Shown: positions 8,851 to 17,882 of the stretch, in pieces
How the letters are laid out: each line of letters opens with the position of its first letter
Numbering within the stretch: the stretch's first letter is position 1
Assembly (NCBI GenBank): GCA_965221185.1
Contig: OZ244866.1
Coordinates: 3,472,001-3,536,000 of the forward strand
Source: Aldehydirespirator sp965221185
Lineage (GTDB): Bacteria > Actinomycetota > Acidimicrobiia > Acidimicrobiales > Aldehydirespiratoraceae
DNA length: 64,000 nucleotides
Direction: 5' to 3'
Position numbers and translations under genes: made by a program
Notes under the pieces: generated by a model
Database searches by the model: none
Seen by the model: the letters and a program-made list of their open reading frames with translations, nothing else
What the model was told of the DNA's origin: nothing

Positions 8851-10634
8851 TCCGCCCTCTGTCTGAGCTTGCGGCGGGTTGCCAGCGTTGCTTCGGAATC
8901 GACGCTGCAGTCGCTTCGCAGGATGACGCCGTATTGGGACTCGGCGGCCGCGGCCGTGACGTATCCCTCGACGACGTCGGCCGCGACCCGCTCGGGCTCT
9001 CGGTCGAGCGGGTCGCCGTAGCCGCCGCCGCCGGTTGTCGTGTTCTCCACTACCGTGCCCCGGGGCACAACCTTCCCGGCGAACTTGGACGGCGAGACCG
9101 TTCCGAAGGCCTCGGTCGCATGCACGAATTCCGTCGAGCCGGGGAGCTTGACCCTGAAGTCGTTGTAGTGGCCGCCGGCAGAGGGCAGCGGCGACTTGCC
9201 CCCGTTGGTGCCCGGCGGCGGGTGGCGGAACCGGTCGGCGATCAGGTTGATCGAGCTGGTCGTCGAGAGGGCTCGCAGGCGCTGGCGGATCCCGAGCCCG
9301 CCGCGGTTGTAGCCCGGCCCGCCGCTGTTCTCGTTGATGCAGTACTCCTCGTAGAGCCACGGGAACCGGCTCTCGAAAATCTCGACCGGCTGGTTCATGT
9401 CGTTGCCCACCGGGTTGATCTGCGCGGTCAGGCCGTCGCCGGAGACCCGGCCGCCCCAGCCGCCCTCGTGATAGATGTAGATGATCGAGTACTCGTCCAG
9501 TTCGGGGTGCTGGCTGCCGCCGGTGAAGTTCTGGCAGGTGCCGAAGCAGGCTCCCATCACCCGGTCGGGCACAGCCTGCGCGAAGCAGGCCAGCAGCACG
9601 TCCATGATCCGCGAGGAGGTCTCGACGTTTCCTCCGAACACGGCCGCGGGGGACTCGGCGTTGACCACGCTCCCGGGCGGGGCCACGATCTTGATCGGCC
9701 GGAAGGCTCCGTGGTTGGACGGCATGTCCGGGTCCGAGACCTGGAACAGCACGGTGTACACCTGGGAGGCGGTCACGCCGTAGGTGGCGTTGATGGGTCC
9801 CTGCACCTGCGGGTCGGAGCCGCTGAAGTCGGTGGTGACGGTGTCGCCGTCGATGGTGAGCCGGCACTGCACCCTTACCGGATCCAGCGTCGTGCCGGTG
9901 TCGTCGAGCACGTCCGCGGCCTCGTAGGTGCCGTCGGGGAGGCGTGAGATCATGGCTCGCATGCGGCGCTCGCTGTAGTTCTTGATTTCGTCGTTGGCCT
10001 CGGCGTAGGTGTCGGGCCCGTACTTGCGGCAGTACTCCTGCACCCGCCGTTCGGCCACTTTGAGCGATCCGTACATGGCCCGGAAGTCTCCGTGGACGAT
10101 CTTGGGGACCCGGATGTTGGCCAGTATCAAGTCCCAGACGTCCTTGACCGGCGCGCCTCTGCGGTAGACCTTCACCGGGGGCACGATGAGTCCCTCCTGG
10201 AAGATCTCGGTGGCGTCGCCGGGGAAGCCGCCGGGAGCGGAGCCACCGACGTCGATCTGGTGGCCCCGCACCGCGGGTATCGCGATGAGCCGCCCCTCGT
10301 AGAACACGGGCGCCATCATCGTGAAGTCGGTCAGGTGGGTGCCGCCCCGGAAGGGGTCGTTGTGCAGGATGACGTCGCCCTCATCGAGATTGTCGAGGCC
10401 GATTTCCTTGACGGTCCATTCGACGGTGTACGGCATCGAGCCGAGATGGACCGGGTTGAACTCTGCCTGGGCCACCATCTCGCCGATCCCGTCGAACAGC
10501 GCGCACGAGAAGTCGAATCCCTCGCTGAAGATCGGCGAGTAGGCGGTGCGCGACAGCGCGTGCCCCATGCTGCGGCACAGGGCCACCAGCCCCTCGCGGA
10601 TCACCTGGAGTGTGACCTGGTCGATCATGCTCAC
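8847..10634 (-). CDS. hyuB: Hydantoinase B/oxoprolinase-family subunit
   Basis: A 595-residue HyuB-family protein. The start (M)SMIDQVTLQVIREGL and segments HNDPFRGGTHLTDF, GHQIDVGGSAPGG and NENSGGPGYNRGG are characteristic. Together with HyuA it forms ATP-dependent N-methylhydantoinase, 5-oxoprolinase or acetone/acetophenone-carboxylase-type enzymes; the precise reaction is unresolved. The GTG at 10634 or the ATG two codons later could be the start. A dispersed repeat fills the 118 bp between this gene and hyuA. Confidence 0.88.
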   Translation of the reverse strand: MSMIDQVTLQVIREGLVALCRSMGHALSRTAYSPIFSEGFDFSCALFDGIGEMVAQAEFNPVHLGSMPYTVEWTVKEIGLDNLDEGDVILHNDPFRGGTHLTDFTMMAPVFYEGRLIAIPAVRGHQIDVGGSAPGGFPGDATEIFQEGLIVPPVKVYRRGAPVKDVWDLILANIRVPKIVHGDFRAMYGSLKVAERRVQEYCRKYGPDTYAEANDEIKNYSERRMRAMISRLPDGTYEAADVLDDTGTTLDPVRVQCRLTIDGDTVTTDFSGSDPQVQGPINATYGVTASQVYTVLFQVSDPDMPSNHGAFRPIKIVAPPGSVVNAESPAAVFGGNVETSSRIMDVLLACFAQAVPDRVMGACFGTCQNFTGGSQHPELDEYSIIYIYHEGGWGGRVSGDGLTAQINPVGNDMNQPVEIFESRFPWLYEEYCINENSGGPGYNRGGLGIRQRLRALSTTSSINLIADRFRHPPPGTNGGKSPLPSAGGHYNDFRVKLPGSTEFVHATEAFGTVSPSKFAGKVVPRGTVVENTTTGGGGYGDPLDREPERVAADVVEGYVTAAAAESQYGVILRSDCSVDSEATLATRRKLRQRAE

Positions 10635-10643
10635 CCGCTCTCA

Positions 10644-10750
10644 GAGGCCGAGCGGCCGGGCCGCGATTTCATGAGGGTTCTGCGGGCGCTGAGCAAGGCC
10701 GTGGCCCGAGCGGCCCGTGAGCGCAGCGAACATGAGCGGGGAACACAACG
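10644..10750. repeat. Dispersed repeat element, copy A
   Basis: This segment, read on the minus strand, matches copies B (15057-15176) and C (51646-51762). All share a core starting CCCGCTC(A/T)TGTTCGCTGCG and a terminal CGCTCGGCCTC. Copy A occupies almost exactly the space between the hyuA stop and the hyuB start and carries only one of the two inverted ends visible in copy B. The core could encode ALSKAVARAARERSEHER on the plus strand, but the frame is not kept in all copies. Confidence 0.75.
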
Positions 10751-10752
10751 CT

Positions 10753-12834
10753 TCATCGTGAGACACATGGGACCTGTTCACGCTCGCTCCCAGCCACGCT
10801 GACCACGATGTTGCCGAGGTCGTCGATGGCGGTGCTGTCGTTGGTGCCCCGGACCACCACGGTGGAGTCGGGCTCCTCGATGATCAGCGCGCCGCGCTGG
10901 GCCCAGCCCACGTCCAGGGCGCTCCGGTCGAAGACGGGAGCCTCGACGATCTGGCCAGAGGATGAGAACAACCGCCGCCGCCCCTTGGCTTCGCTGCTGC
11001 CCTGGGGCCTGGGCGGCGTGAACTCCGGCTTCTCGGTGGTCGCGATCACGGCGAGGCGCAGGCTGACGAACTCCAGCGCCTCGTCCTCCTTGTGGTGCCC
11101 GAACAGTCGAAGATGCTCGGCGTGGAAGCTGTCAACGACCCGCTCGATGGTGGCTTCGGTGACCGCCCCGGACGGGAACGACACGTTCACCTCGAAGTTC
11201 TGGCCGCTGTAGCGGACGTCGGCGGTGAACTGCATGATCGGCGCGGCGGTGACCCCTATCCGGTTCATCGCGGCTTCCCCCTCGGCGACGAGTTCCTCCG
11301 ACAGCGTCGTCAGCGTGGCCAGGTCGAGCTCCTCCATGCGGCGCAGATAGCTGCGGACGAAATCGAAGCGGATGTCGGCGCACAGTCCTCCGAACGCGCA
11401 GAACGCGCCCGGGAACCGCGGCACCAGCACAGTTCCCACGCCGAGTTCTCGAGCCAGCTCGACCGCGGAGACCGGTCCGGCGCCGCCGTAAGCGATCATG
11501 GCGTAGTCCCGGGGGTCGTATCCCCGCTGGGTGGACACGATGCGCATCGCACCGACCATGGACGCCTCCGCCACCCGGACAATCCCGAGGGCAGCCTCCG
11601 TCACGGTCATGCCCACCACCTCGGCGATCTGGTCGCGGATCGCCTCCCGGGCCGCCCCGGCGTCGAGCCGCACTCGGCCGCCGAGGAAGTAGGCCGGGTC
11701 GATGAGGCCGATGGTCACGTAGGCGTCGGTGAGCGTGGGCAGCGACCCTCCCTTGCTGTAGCAGACCGGGCCGGGCTCCGATCCGGCAGAGTCGGGTCCG
11801 ACCTGTATCAGCCCGCCCGGATCGATCCGGGCGATGCTTCCGCCTCCGGCCCCGATCGACTTGACGTCGACCAGCGGGATCTTGAAGGGGATGCCCCATT
11901 CGATGAATCCCTCCGTGGTGCGCGACGGGACTCCGCCTTCGATCAGGCTCACCTCGAAGCTCGTGCCGCCCACATCTATGGCCAGCAGATTCGGATAGCC
12001 GCTCTGTCGTCCTAGGTGGGCGGCCCCGATGACGCCGCCCGCCGGGCCCGACTGCAAGGTGCGCACCGGGGTCGCCTTGGCTTCGGCCACGGGCACGATC
12101 CCGCCGCCGGAGCTGATCACGGTGACGCCGCATTCCATGCCCCGCGAGGCCAGGCGCCGTTCGAGGTTCTCGAAGTAGGCGCCCATGACCGGCTTGACGT
12201 AGGCGTCGATCACGACGGTGCTGGAGCGCTCGTACTCTCTGATCTCGGGGAGGATCTCGCTGGAGATGGAGACCGGCACCTCCGGCCACACCCGGCCGAT
12301 GACGTCGCGGGCCTGACGCTCATGTACCGGGTTCATGAAGGAGAACAAGAAGCACACCGCGATCGACTCCACCGCGGCCGCTCTCATCTCTGCGACCGTC
12401 GCCGCGAGGGCCTCGGTGTCGAGCGGCGCAACCACGCGGCCCCGGTAGTCCACTCGCTCGATCGCCTCGAAGCGCAGGTGCCGGGGCACCAGCGGCACCG
12501 GACTCGCCCACTGCAGGTCGTAGTGGCGCTCTCGGTTGATCCGCTTGATCTCCAAGGTGTCCCGGAAACCGGCCGTGGAGATCAGGCCGACCCGGCCCCC
12601 CTTGCGCTCGACGACCGCGTTGGTGGCCGTGGTGGTGCCGTGCACGAACTGGCGGACGTGACCGAGGGCGACGCCGCCCTCGACCAGCACTTCCAGGACG
12701 CCGTCAGTGCGGTCGGCCGGCGTGGTGAACGATTTCGACATCGACAGCGCACCGGTGCTGCTGTCGACGGTGACCAGATCGGTGAACGTCCCGCCGATGT
12801 CGACGCCGATTCGGAGCGGTCTGGCTGGGGTCAC
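10753..12834 (-). CDS. hyuA: Hydantoinase A/oxoprolinase-family subunit
   Basis: A 693-residue HyuA-family protein with the ASKHA-fold phosphate motif GVDIGGTFTDLV at the N-terminus, HGTTTATNAVVERKG, and AIDVGGTSFEVS in the second half. It supplies the ATP-using half of the HyuAB enzyme. The GTG start overlaps the stop of the DapB-like gene (GTGA). The last codons run up against repeat copy A, so the C-terminal tail may have been altered by that insertion. Confidence 0.88.
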   Translation of the reverse strand: MTPARPLRIGVDIGGTFTDLVTVDSSTGALSMSKSFTTPADRTDGVLEVLVEGGVALGHVRQFVHGTTTATNAVVERKGGRVGLISTAGFRDTLEIKRINRERHYDLQWASPVPLVPRHLRFEAIERVDYRGRVVAPLDTEALAATVAEMRAAAVESIAVCFLFSFMNPVHERQARDVIGRVWPEVPVSISSEILPEIREYERSSTVVIDAYVKPVMGAYFENLERRLASRGMECGVTVISSGGGIVPVAEAKATPVRTLQSGPAGGVIGAAHLGRQSGYPNLLAIDVGGTSFEVSLIEGGVPSRTTEGFIEWGIPFKIPLVDVKSIGAGGGSIARIDPGGLIQVGPDSAGSEPGPVCYSKGGSLPTLTDAYVTIGLIDPAYFLGGRVRLDAGAAREAIRDQIAEVVGMTVTEAALGIVRVAEASMVGAMRIVSTQRGYDPRDYAMIAYGGAGPVSAVELARELGVGTVLVPRFPGAFCAFGGLCADIRFDFVRSYLRRMEELDLATLTTLSEELVAEGEAAMNRIGVTAAPIMQFTADVRYSGQNFEVNVSFPSGAVTEATIERVVDSFHAEHLRLFGHHKEDEALEFVSLRLAVIATTEKPEFTPPRPQGSSEAKGRRRLFSSSGQIVEAPVFDRSALDVGWAQRGALIIEEPDSTVVVRGTNDSTAIDDLGNIVVSVAGSEREQVPCVSR

Positions 12835-13880
12835 GAAGCGGCACCCGTGCCGATAGCAGCGCTCAGCCCGCCCAGCCAGGCCCGTGCGGCCGGCAGCTGG
12901 CTGACCGGCTGGATCCCGGCCGGGGCATCGATCACGGTGGGGATGCTGTTGACCAGGTGCGCGGACGTGGCGTAGAGGGCGTCGTTGCCGGGGCGGAACC
13001 GGATGCGGATGGGATGCTCGCCTTCGATGTCTATGGAGTCGCCAACCTCGTGTCCGGCTTCCTCCGGCCGCAGGTGCAGGAGCAGGTCGAGGGTCATGAA
13101 TTCCCCTCCGTTGACGTGGCCCCTCGCCGTGTGCAGGAAGCCCTCCGTCGAGCTGGCCGGCACTGCTCCATACAGCGTGGGTGCATTTTCGGTGGCGACG
13201 TAGGGGACGAACTCCTGGGTGACCGGGCTGTCGAGTCTCAGCCCGAGGCCCTCGACGACCATGCGTATGGACTCCGGGAATCCGACGTGGCCGGCGATGG
13301 AGCCGTCGGCGTGGCCCGCATTAAACTCGTCCAGCGTGTAGCCGATCCCCAGCCGCCGGTGGATGTCGCGCCCGAATCCGGACACGTCGACGACCCTGCG
13401 CCCGCTGATGCTGCCGATGTCCCAGCACAGGCCGCTAGCCGCCAGAACCAGGAAATCGAAGATGAAGCCGGGATTCACCCCGGTGCCCAGAACCGAGGCC
13501 CCGCCCCGTTTGGCGGCCTCGTCGATGCGGTCCCAGTCGGCCTCCCGGCCTGGCTCGCGGTGGGCGAGTTCCTCGCACGCCGACACGAAGTTGACACCCG
13601 CCTCAACACAGGCGACCACATCGTCGGCCACTTGATCCAGGAACGAGCGCGACCCGTCGATCACGGCCAGCGGTCCCATAGCAAGGAGCTCGGACAGCTC
13701 CCCTAAAACGGGGATCGGCGTGTCGGAGGCCGCACCGGCTATCTCGGCCATGTCTCGGCCAATGGCGTCGGGGTCCGCGCTGCACACGCCGACTAGTTCG
13801 TAGTCGTGTCGATGGTTCAACAGCAGCCGGGCGGCGTGACGGGCCACCCCCCCGGATCCGATCATCCCTATGGGAACCAT
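12831..13880 (-). CDS. DapB-like NAD(P)-dependent oxidoreductase
   Basis: A 349-residue Rossmann-fold enzyme beginning VPIGMIGSGGVARHAARLLL, of the group that includes 2,4-diaminopentanoate dehydrogenase and other amine/imine dehydrogenases related to dihydrodipicolinate reductase. GTGVNPGFIFDF in the middle is typical of the group. The ATG at 13880 was chosen for its GAGGGGGGA ribosome site; an ATG at 13961 lacks one. It is the first gene of the hyu-E1-pot transcript. An imine reductase or amine dehydrogenase feeding this pathway is plausible. Confidence 0.75.
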   Translation of the reverse strand: MVPIGMIGSGGVARHAARLLLNHRHDYELVGVCSADPDAIGRDMAEIAGAASDTPIPVLGELSELLAMGPLAVIDGSRSFLDQVADDVVACVEAGVNFVSACEELAHREPGREADWDRIDEAAKRGGASVLGTGVNPGFIFDFLVLAASGLCWDIGSISGRRVVDVSGFGRDIHRRLGIGYTLDEFNAGHADGSIAGHVGFPESIRMVVEGLGLRLDSPVTQEFVPYVATENAPTLYGAVPASSTEGFLHTARGHVNGGEFMTLDLLLHLRPEEAGHEVGDSIDIEGEHPIRIRFRPGNDALYATSAHLVNSIPTVIDAPAGIQPVSQLPAARAWLGGLSAAIGTGAAS

Positions 13881-14139
13881 CCGGTCCCCCCTCTCGTTGT
13901 GCCCCACGCATGATACGCAGCCCATTTCGGGGTCACCAAAGGCCAGCACGGCGGAAGCCATCTCCGCTCAGGCACGCCCCAGAATCCCGAAGCCCTTGCC
14001 CGGCGAGACAACGTCCTGCAATGCAAGACTAGGATCGGGCTTCGCGCGCCCCGGCCGCCACGACTATTGAGAGAGCTGACAGAGGCCAGAGGTAGTTGAT
14101 CCATCGCCCAGACAAGCACGAAACGAACGCGGAGTTCCG
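13881..14139. promoter_or_regulatory. Divergent intergenic region
   Basis: 259 bp between the DapB-like gene (minus) and the second deacetylase (plus). It must hold the promoters for both directions. I see a possible TTGAGA at 14067 for the plus direction but no convincing -10 partner, and no clear operator palindrome. No gene is supported here. Confidence 0.4.
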
Positions 14140-15030
14140 GTGAGCGAGACCACAAACAACACCCTGCAATGGCCCGACGGTAAGCGCATCGCCATCGCGC
14201 TCACCGTCATGTTCGAGACATGGTCCGACGGGGCCGCGCCCTCGTACTCGGTTCAAGCGACGTCGCTGCGGACAGGCACCACCGATCATGCCGGGGCGGC
14301 GTGGACCACGTACGGGGGCCGGGTGGGTGTCTGGCGGATTCTCTCGACCTTGAACCGCTGGCAGATGCCGGCAACGTTCTTCACCAACGCACGCTGCGCC
14401 GAGCTGTATCCCGAGGCTGCCCGCGAGATCGTCCTGCAGGGCCATGAACTCGGGGGCCACGCGTACACCCAGGACGGCCTGCTGACCTACATGGAGCCTG
14501 AGGAGGAGCAGCAGACGATCGATCGCTGTCTCGACATCCTGGAAGAGAAGGGCGGGCGCCGGCCCACCGGGTGGCTCAGCCCCGTTCTCGCCTTCACGCC
14601 CCACACCATCGGCTGGCTGGCCGCCGCGGGGCTGGACTGGCACGCGGACGTGACCTACCTCGACCTGCCCCACTGCGTCGAGACCGAGCACGGGGTCATT
14701 GCCGCCGTGCCCAACAGCGACTTCACCGACAACCGGGTGTTGAAGGCGAGTCCCCAGAACCTGGTGGACGTCTACCGCAGCACCTTCGACTACCTCTACG
14801 AGCATGAGCCGATGAGCCTGCTGGCCATGACGCTGCACTGCCAGTTCGGAGGCCGCCCGATGGTGATAGCCGCGTTCGAGCAGATAATGAAGTACATCAG
14901 TGGCCACGACGGGGTCTGGCTCGCTCCGCATTGCGAGCTCGGACGGTGGGCCCTGGACAATTCCGTCTATGAGAGCACCTACAGCCGCCGGCTGCTCCCT
15001 CAGCGATCGGGGAACTCAGACACCCCTTAA
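14140..15030 (+). CDS. NodB-fold deacetylase, PuuE/allantoinase-like
   Basis: A 296-residue cytoplasmic NodB-fold hydrolase resembling the PuuE/Cda group (cofactor-independent allantoinase and related amidohydrolases). Visible motifs are ATFFTNARCAELYP, GHELGGHAYTQDG, TGWLSPVLAFTP and LHCQFGGRP. The GTG at 14140 is the best start. It is divergent from the DapB-like/hyu operon and convergent with the IclR gene, separated from the latter by repeat copy B. The hydrolysed substrate is probably a small cyclic ureide or amide; this is inference from the family. Confidence 0.75.
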   Translation: MSETTNNTLQWPDGKRIAIALTVMFETWSDGAAPSYSVQATSLRTGTTDHAGAAWTTYGGRVGVWRILSTLNRWQMPATFFTNARCAELYPEAAREIVLQGHELGGHAYTQDGLLTYMEPEEEQQTIDRCLDILEEKGGRRPTGWLSPVLAFTPHTIGWLAAAGLDWHADVTYLDLPHCVETEHGVIAAVPNSDFTDNRVLKASPQNLVDVYRSTFDYLYEHEPMSLLAMTLHCQFGGRPMVIAAFEQIMKYISGHDGVWLAPHCELGRWALDNSVYESTYSRRLLPQRSGNSDTP

Positions 15031-15176
15031 GAGGCCGAGCGGATAGGTGGCGAGCGCTCGCGGCTAGACGTCGTGTTTCCCGCTCTTGTTCGCTGCGCTC
15101 ACGGGCCGCTCGGGCCACGGCCTCGCTCAGCGCCCTGCGAATTCCTCGTGAACTCATCGCCTACCCGCTCGGCCTC
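15031..15176. repeat. Dispersed repeat element, copy B, with inverted termini
   Basis: The most complete copy. It begins GAGGCCGAGCGGATAGG and ends with the near inverse complement CCTACCCGCTCGGCCTC, giving MITE-like terminal inverted repeats around the shared core (15069-15150). It fills the space between two convergent genes and its right end touches the IclR stop codon. It could act as a bidirectional terminator-like hairpin or be a non-autonomous mobile or REP-type element. Confidence 0.75.
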
Positions 15177-16015
15177 TAAGGGCTGGAGGCGCGGCCGATC
15201 GGCTCCGTCTCGCCCAGGTCCGACGACAGCCGCGTCGCGATGCTCAGCACCGACTTGGCCACCGCGGAATCCGGTCCCGCGGGCACCGAGGCTGACGTGC
15301 CCACGATGCCGATCGAGCCCACGATGCGGCTTCCGCTCGCGAAGACACCGGAGGCGATCGCCCTCGTGCCCTCAGCCTCGTTCGTGTTGACGGACACGCC
15401 TGTCTCGCGGATCTGTTCGAGGTCGTCGTCCAGCGCGCCGCCACCCGGGTGCAGAGGCCGGCGAGGGGCATTCTCGGCTGGAAGGTAGGTGCAGAACACC
15501 CGCCCGTGGGCCGACTGCCATGTCGGCAGGCGGACCCCGGTCTGAATGCTTACCCGAACGACCCGAGCAGAGTTGTCGTCGACGCGCAGCACGACGGGGG
15601 CGGCCCCGTCCCAGACCGTGAGCACCGCGGTCTCGTTCGTGTCGTGGACCAGCTCCTCCATGAACGGGCCGACGATGCGCACCATCGGATTGCCCGCCGC
15701 CGCGGCGGCCGCGAGGGTGAAGATGCGCGAGCCGAGGCTGTAATAGTTGGTGGCCGGATCCAGTCTCAAGAGGTTCAGATCTCGCAGAACGCTCACGTAC
15801 CGGTGAGCTGTGGCCCGCGTGAGGCCGGAGCGCGCCGTGATCTCTTGAAGGGTCAGCACCGGCCTGCTCACACTGAAGTACCCAAGGATGGCGCTGGCCC
15901 GCTCCAGCGACTGGTTCTTGGTCCCGCGGCCGCGAGCTGTGCCCTGCAGAGTGGCCGGGTGGCTCTCGGTGCCGCGGTCGCCGGGGTCAGTTGTCGGATG
16001 TTGAGGAGACGTCAT
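15176..16015 (-). CDS. IclR-family transcriptional regulator
   Basis: A 279-residue regulator: a disordered N-terminus of about 35 residues, a winged helix-turn-helix (SLERASAILGYF to ATAHRYVSVL, about residues 36-85), and a C-terminal effector-binding IclR domain containing TGVRLPTWQSAHGR and SGVFASGSRIVGSIGI. It is the last gene of the 15-gene operon and its start overlaps the Dabb gene by 29 bp, so it is probably co-transcribed and controls that operon in response to a small carboxylate or aromatic-type effector. Confidence 0.88.
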   Translation of the reverse strand: MTSPQHPTTDPGDRGTESHPATLQGTARGRGTKNQSLERASAILGYFSVSRPVLTLQEITARSGLTRATAHRYVSVLRDLNLLRLDPATNYYSLGSRIFTLAAAAAAGNPMVRIVGPFMEELVHDTNETAVLTVWDGAAPVVLRVDDNSARVVRVSIQTGVRLPTWQSAHGRVFCTYLPAENAPRRPLHPGGGALDDDLEQIRETGVSVNTNEAEGTRAIASGVFASGSRIVGSIGIVGTSASVPAGPDSAVAKSVLSIATRLSSDLGETEPIGRASSP

Positions 16016-16298
16016 AGCTGAAGATGGCCCTTTCCTGAATTATCGGTCTGAAGCGTTCCCGCACGAAGCGCTCGTGCGCCTCGGTCGCGAGGTACTCGAC
16101 CAGTTGTTCCTCGGTCTCGAAGTCGACGACGAACCCGTGGCTGTACCGGTCGTCCCGGCTCGACCGGTTCTCTCCCATGGTCCACGATCGCATGGCCGGG
16201 AACCGCGCGGGGAACGCGGCCAGCTCCTTGAGCATCGATTGGCGCTGCTCGTCGGTGGAGTCGTGGGTGAACCGGAAGAGCACTATGTGCTTGATCAT
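15987..16298 (-). CDS. Dabb (stress-responsive alpha/beta barrel) domain protein
   Basis: A 103-residue dimeric alpha+beta barrel protein. It opens MIKHIVLFRFTHDST and contains YSHGFVVDFETEEQL and HERFVRERFRP, the usual Dabb pattern. AGGAG lies six bases before the ATG. Family members include catabolic-operon helper proteins and some small cyclases or lyases; no specific reaction can be assigned. It sits between the amidohydrolase and the IclR regulator. Confidence 0.82.
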   Translation of the reverse strand: MIKHIVLFRFTHDSTDEQRQSMLKELAAFPARFPAMRSWTMGENRSSRDDRYSHGFVVDFETEEQLVEYLATEAHERFVRERFRPIIQERAIFSYDVSSTSDN

Positions 16299-16368
16299 TG
16301 GGGCTCCTGGGTCGGCGAAGGGGACTAGCTCGGAGGGGTGGACCGTCGGCAATATCGGCGTCCTGCTG

Positions 16369-17838
16369 TCACCAGCAGCACGAGCGGCGGAAGTCGAGGG
16401 GCAGTTCCGACACGGCCTTCTCAAGGCGCCGCAACATGGGAGCCACCTCCTCAAAGCGTTCCAGCCGAGCGGGCAGGGTAGACCAGATGCGCTCGACGAT
16501 TTCAACCGCGGCGGCCCGGACGGCCGCCACGTCGATGGTCTGCACCGCGCCGTCGCGAACCACGACGTCGCCGTCGACGACCACCCAGCGCACCGACGAT
16601 CCGAGCTCGCTATAGACGAGCTGGTGGCGGACCTGGTCGGGGGGTCCGGGCAGCAGCTGGCCCCAGCCGAGAACGGCGACATCGCCCAGCGCACCCACTT
16701 CGAGGCGCCCGAGGTTCTGCCCCATCACCGACGCGCCGCCCTGCCAGCACATTCCGATCGCATCGGACGATCCCGGCCAGTCGTCGGGATCGAGCGCGAT
16801 CCGATGCAGGATGGCGGCCATCTTGACGGTCTCCCACATGTTCTGGGAGTCGTTGCTGCTGGCGCCGTCCGCACCCAGAGCCACCCGGCCGCCCAGGCTC
16901 CACAGCTTTGGCGCCGGCGCCAGTCCCGCGCCCAGCTTGAGGTTGCTGACCGGGTTGTGGACCACGGCGGCCGGCGAGGAAGCCAGCCGCGCTACTTCGT
17001 CGTCATCGAGCCAGATGGCGTGGGCGAACGAGGCCCACTCCTCAAGGCATCCGAGGCGGTCGAGGTAGTCCACGGTGGACCCGCCGTACCGGGCCCGAGC
17101 GAATGGGACCTGCGAGCGGGCCGACAGCAGATGCGTCTGCAGCCGCACCTCGCGGCGGCAGGCGAGGTCGATCGAGGCCTCGAACAGCTCGGTGGAGCAG
17201 CGCGGCAACGACGACGGTCCCAGCATCGGCACGACCCTCCGATGCCGGTGTTGCCAACGCTTCAGAAAGTCGTCGACTCGATCCAACACTTCTGCCGGGG
17301 CGGCTCGCGGCGGCTGGACCAGTTCCTCGCCTCCGCCGATGAGTTCCAGCGGCAGCGAGGAGAAGAAGTCGAGGTCGGTGTACTGAGCGGCCACGCCCGC
17401 CCGCATCCCGGAGTCGATGTACGCGTTCATGACCGCATCGAGGCCCTCGTCGAAGCACGACGTGTCCACGCGCACGCAGTCGACGACGGATGTGGTGCCG
17501 GTCCTCAGCATCTCGGCCGCGCCCATGAGCGCGCCGATCCTCAACTCCTCAGGACCCATGAGTGCTCCTGCCCCTCCGTAGCTGGCGATCACCATCCAGG
17601 CGTCGAGCGGCAGAGCATCGCAGAGGCCCTTCTCGAGCGTCTGGTTCGAGTGGGTGTGGGCATTGACCAGCCCCGGCACGACCAGCGACCCCTCCACGTC
17701 GAGGACCTCCACATCGGCGGGCGCGGCCAGCGAGGGGCCGCGCCCAACTATGAGGCCGTCCTCGATGAGAAGGTCGGCGGTTTCGAGGTCGCCCGCCTCG
17801 GCCAGCAGACGGCCGTTGCGCACCAGCACGGATCCCAT
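16369..17838 (-). CDS. AtzB/guanine-deaminase-type amidohydrolase
   Basis: A 489-residue metal-dependent hydrolase of the cytosine deaminase/atrazine chlorohydrolase branch. Metal ligands appear in VNAHTHSNQTLEKG (near residue 60), LQTHLLSARSQ, FAHAIWLDDD and LGADGASSNDSQNMW. Such enzymes deaminate or dehalogenate N-heteroaromatic rings. The ATG at 17838 forms a TGATG junction with a 14-codon bridging ORF. The composition of the operon points to a nitrogen heterocycle or an N-substituted ring as substrate. Confidence 0.85.
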   Translation of the reverse strand: MGSVLVRNGRLLAEAGDLETADLLIEDGLIVGRGPSLAAPADVEVLDVEGSLVVPGLVNAHTHSNQTLEKGLCDALPLDAWMVIASYGGAGALMGPEELRIGALMGAAEMLRTGTTSVVDCVRVDTSCFDEGLDAVMNAYIDSGMRAGVAAQYTDLDFFSSLPLELIGGGEELVQPPRAAPAEVLDRVDDFLKRWQHRHRRVVPMLGPSSLPRCSTELFEASIDLACRREVRLQTHLLSARSQVPFARARYGGSTVDYLDRLGCLEEWASFAHAIWLDDDEVARLASSPAAVVHNPVSNLKLGAGLAPAPKLWSLGGRVALGADGASSNDSQNMWETVKMAAILHRIALDPDDWPGSSDAIGMCWQGGASVMGQNLGRLEVGALGDVAVLGWGQLLPGPPDQVRHQLVYSELGSSVRWVVVDGDVVVRDGAVQTIDVAAVRAAAVEIVERIWSTLPARLERFEEVAPMLRRLEKAVSELPLDFRRSCCW

Positions 17839-17882
17839 CAGCGGTCGCCGGCGACCAGCGACACCGCCTGGTGCAGTCGCAT
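17838..17882 (-). other. Bridging mini-ORF (14 codons)
   Basis: ATG at 17882 overlaps the upstream ThDP-subunit stop (TGATG) and its own stop overlaps the amidohydrolase ATG (TGATG). The encoded peptide would be MRLHQAVSLVAGDR. It may merely carry ribosomes from one gene to the next, or be an accident of GC-rich sequence. No independent ribosome site is seen. Confidence 0.35.

Noticed and set aside
7795..9867. Possible 690-residue extended E1 alpha
   Set aside because: Its first 340 residues are a shadow of hyuB; the ATG at 8850 overlaps the hyuB stop and starts the real protein.
8781..9947. Long open frame on the plus strand antisense to hyuB (388 codons)
   Set aside because: GC-rich third positions open the opposite strand. 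The minus frame has clear HyuB motifs and the plus frame has none.
15031..15176. Insertion sequence remnant with transposase
   Set aside because: Only terminal inverted repeats and a short core are seen; there is no transposase-like coding and no clear target duplication. Kept as a dispersed repeat only.
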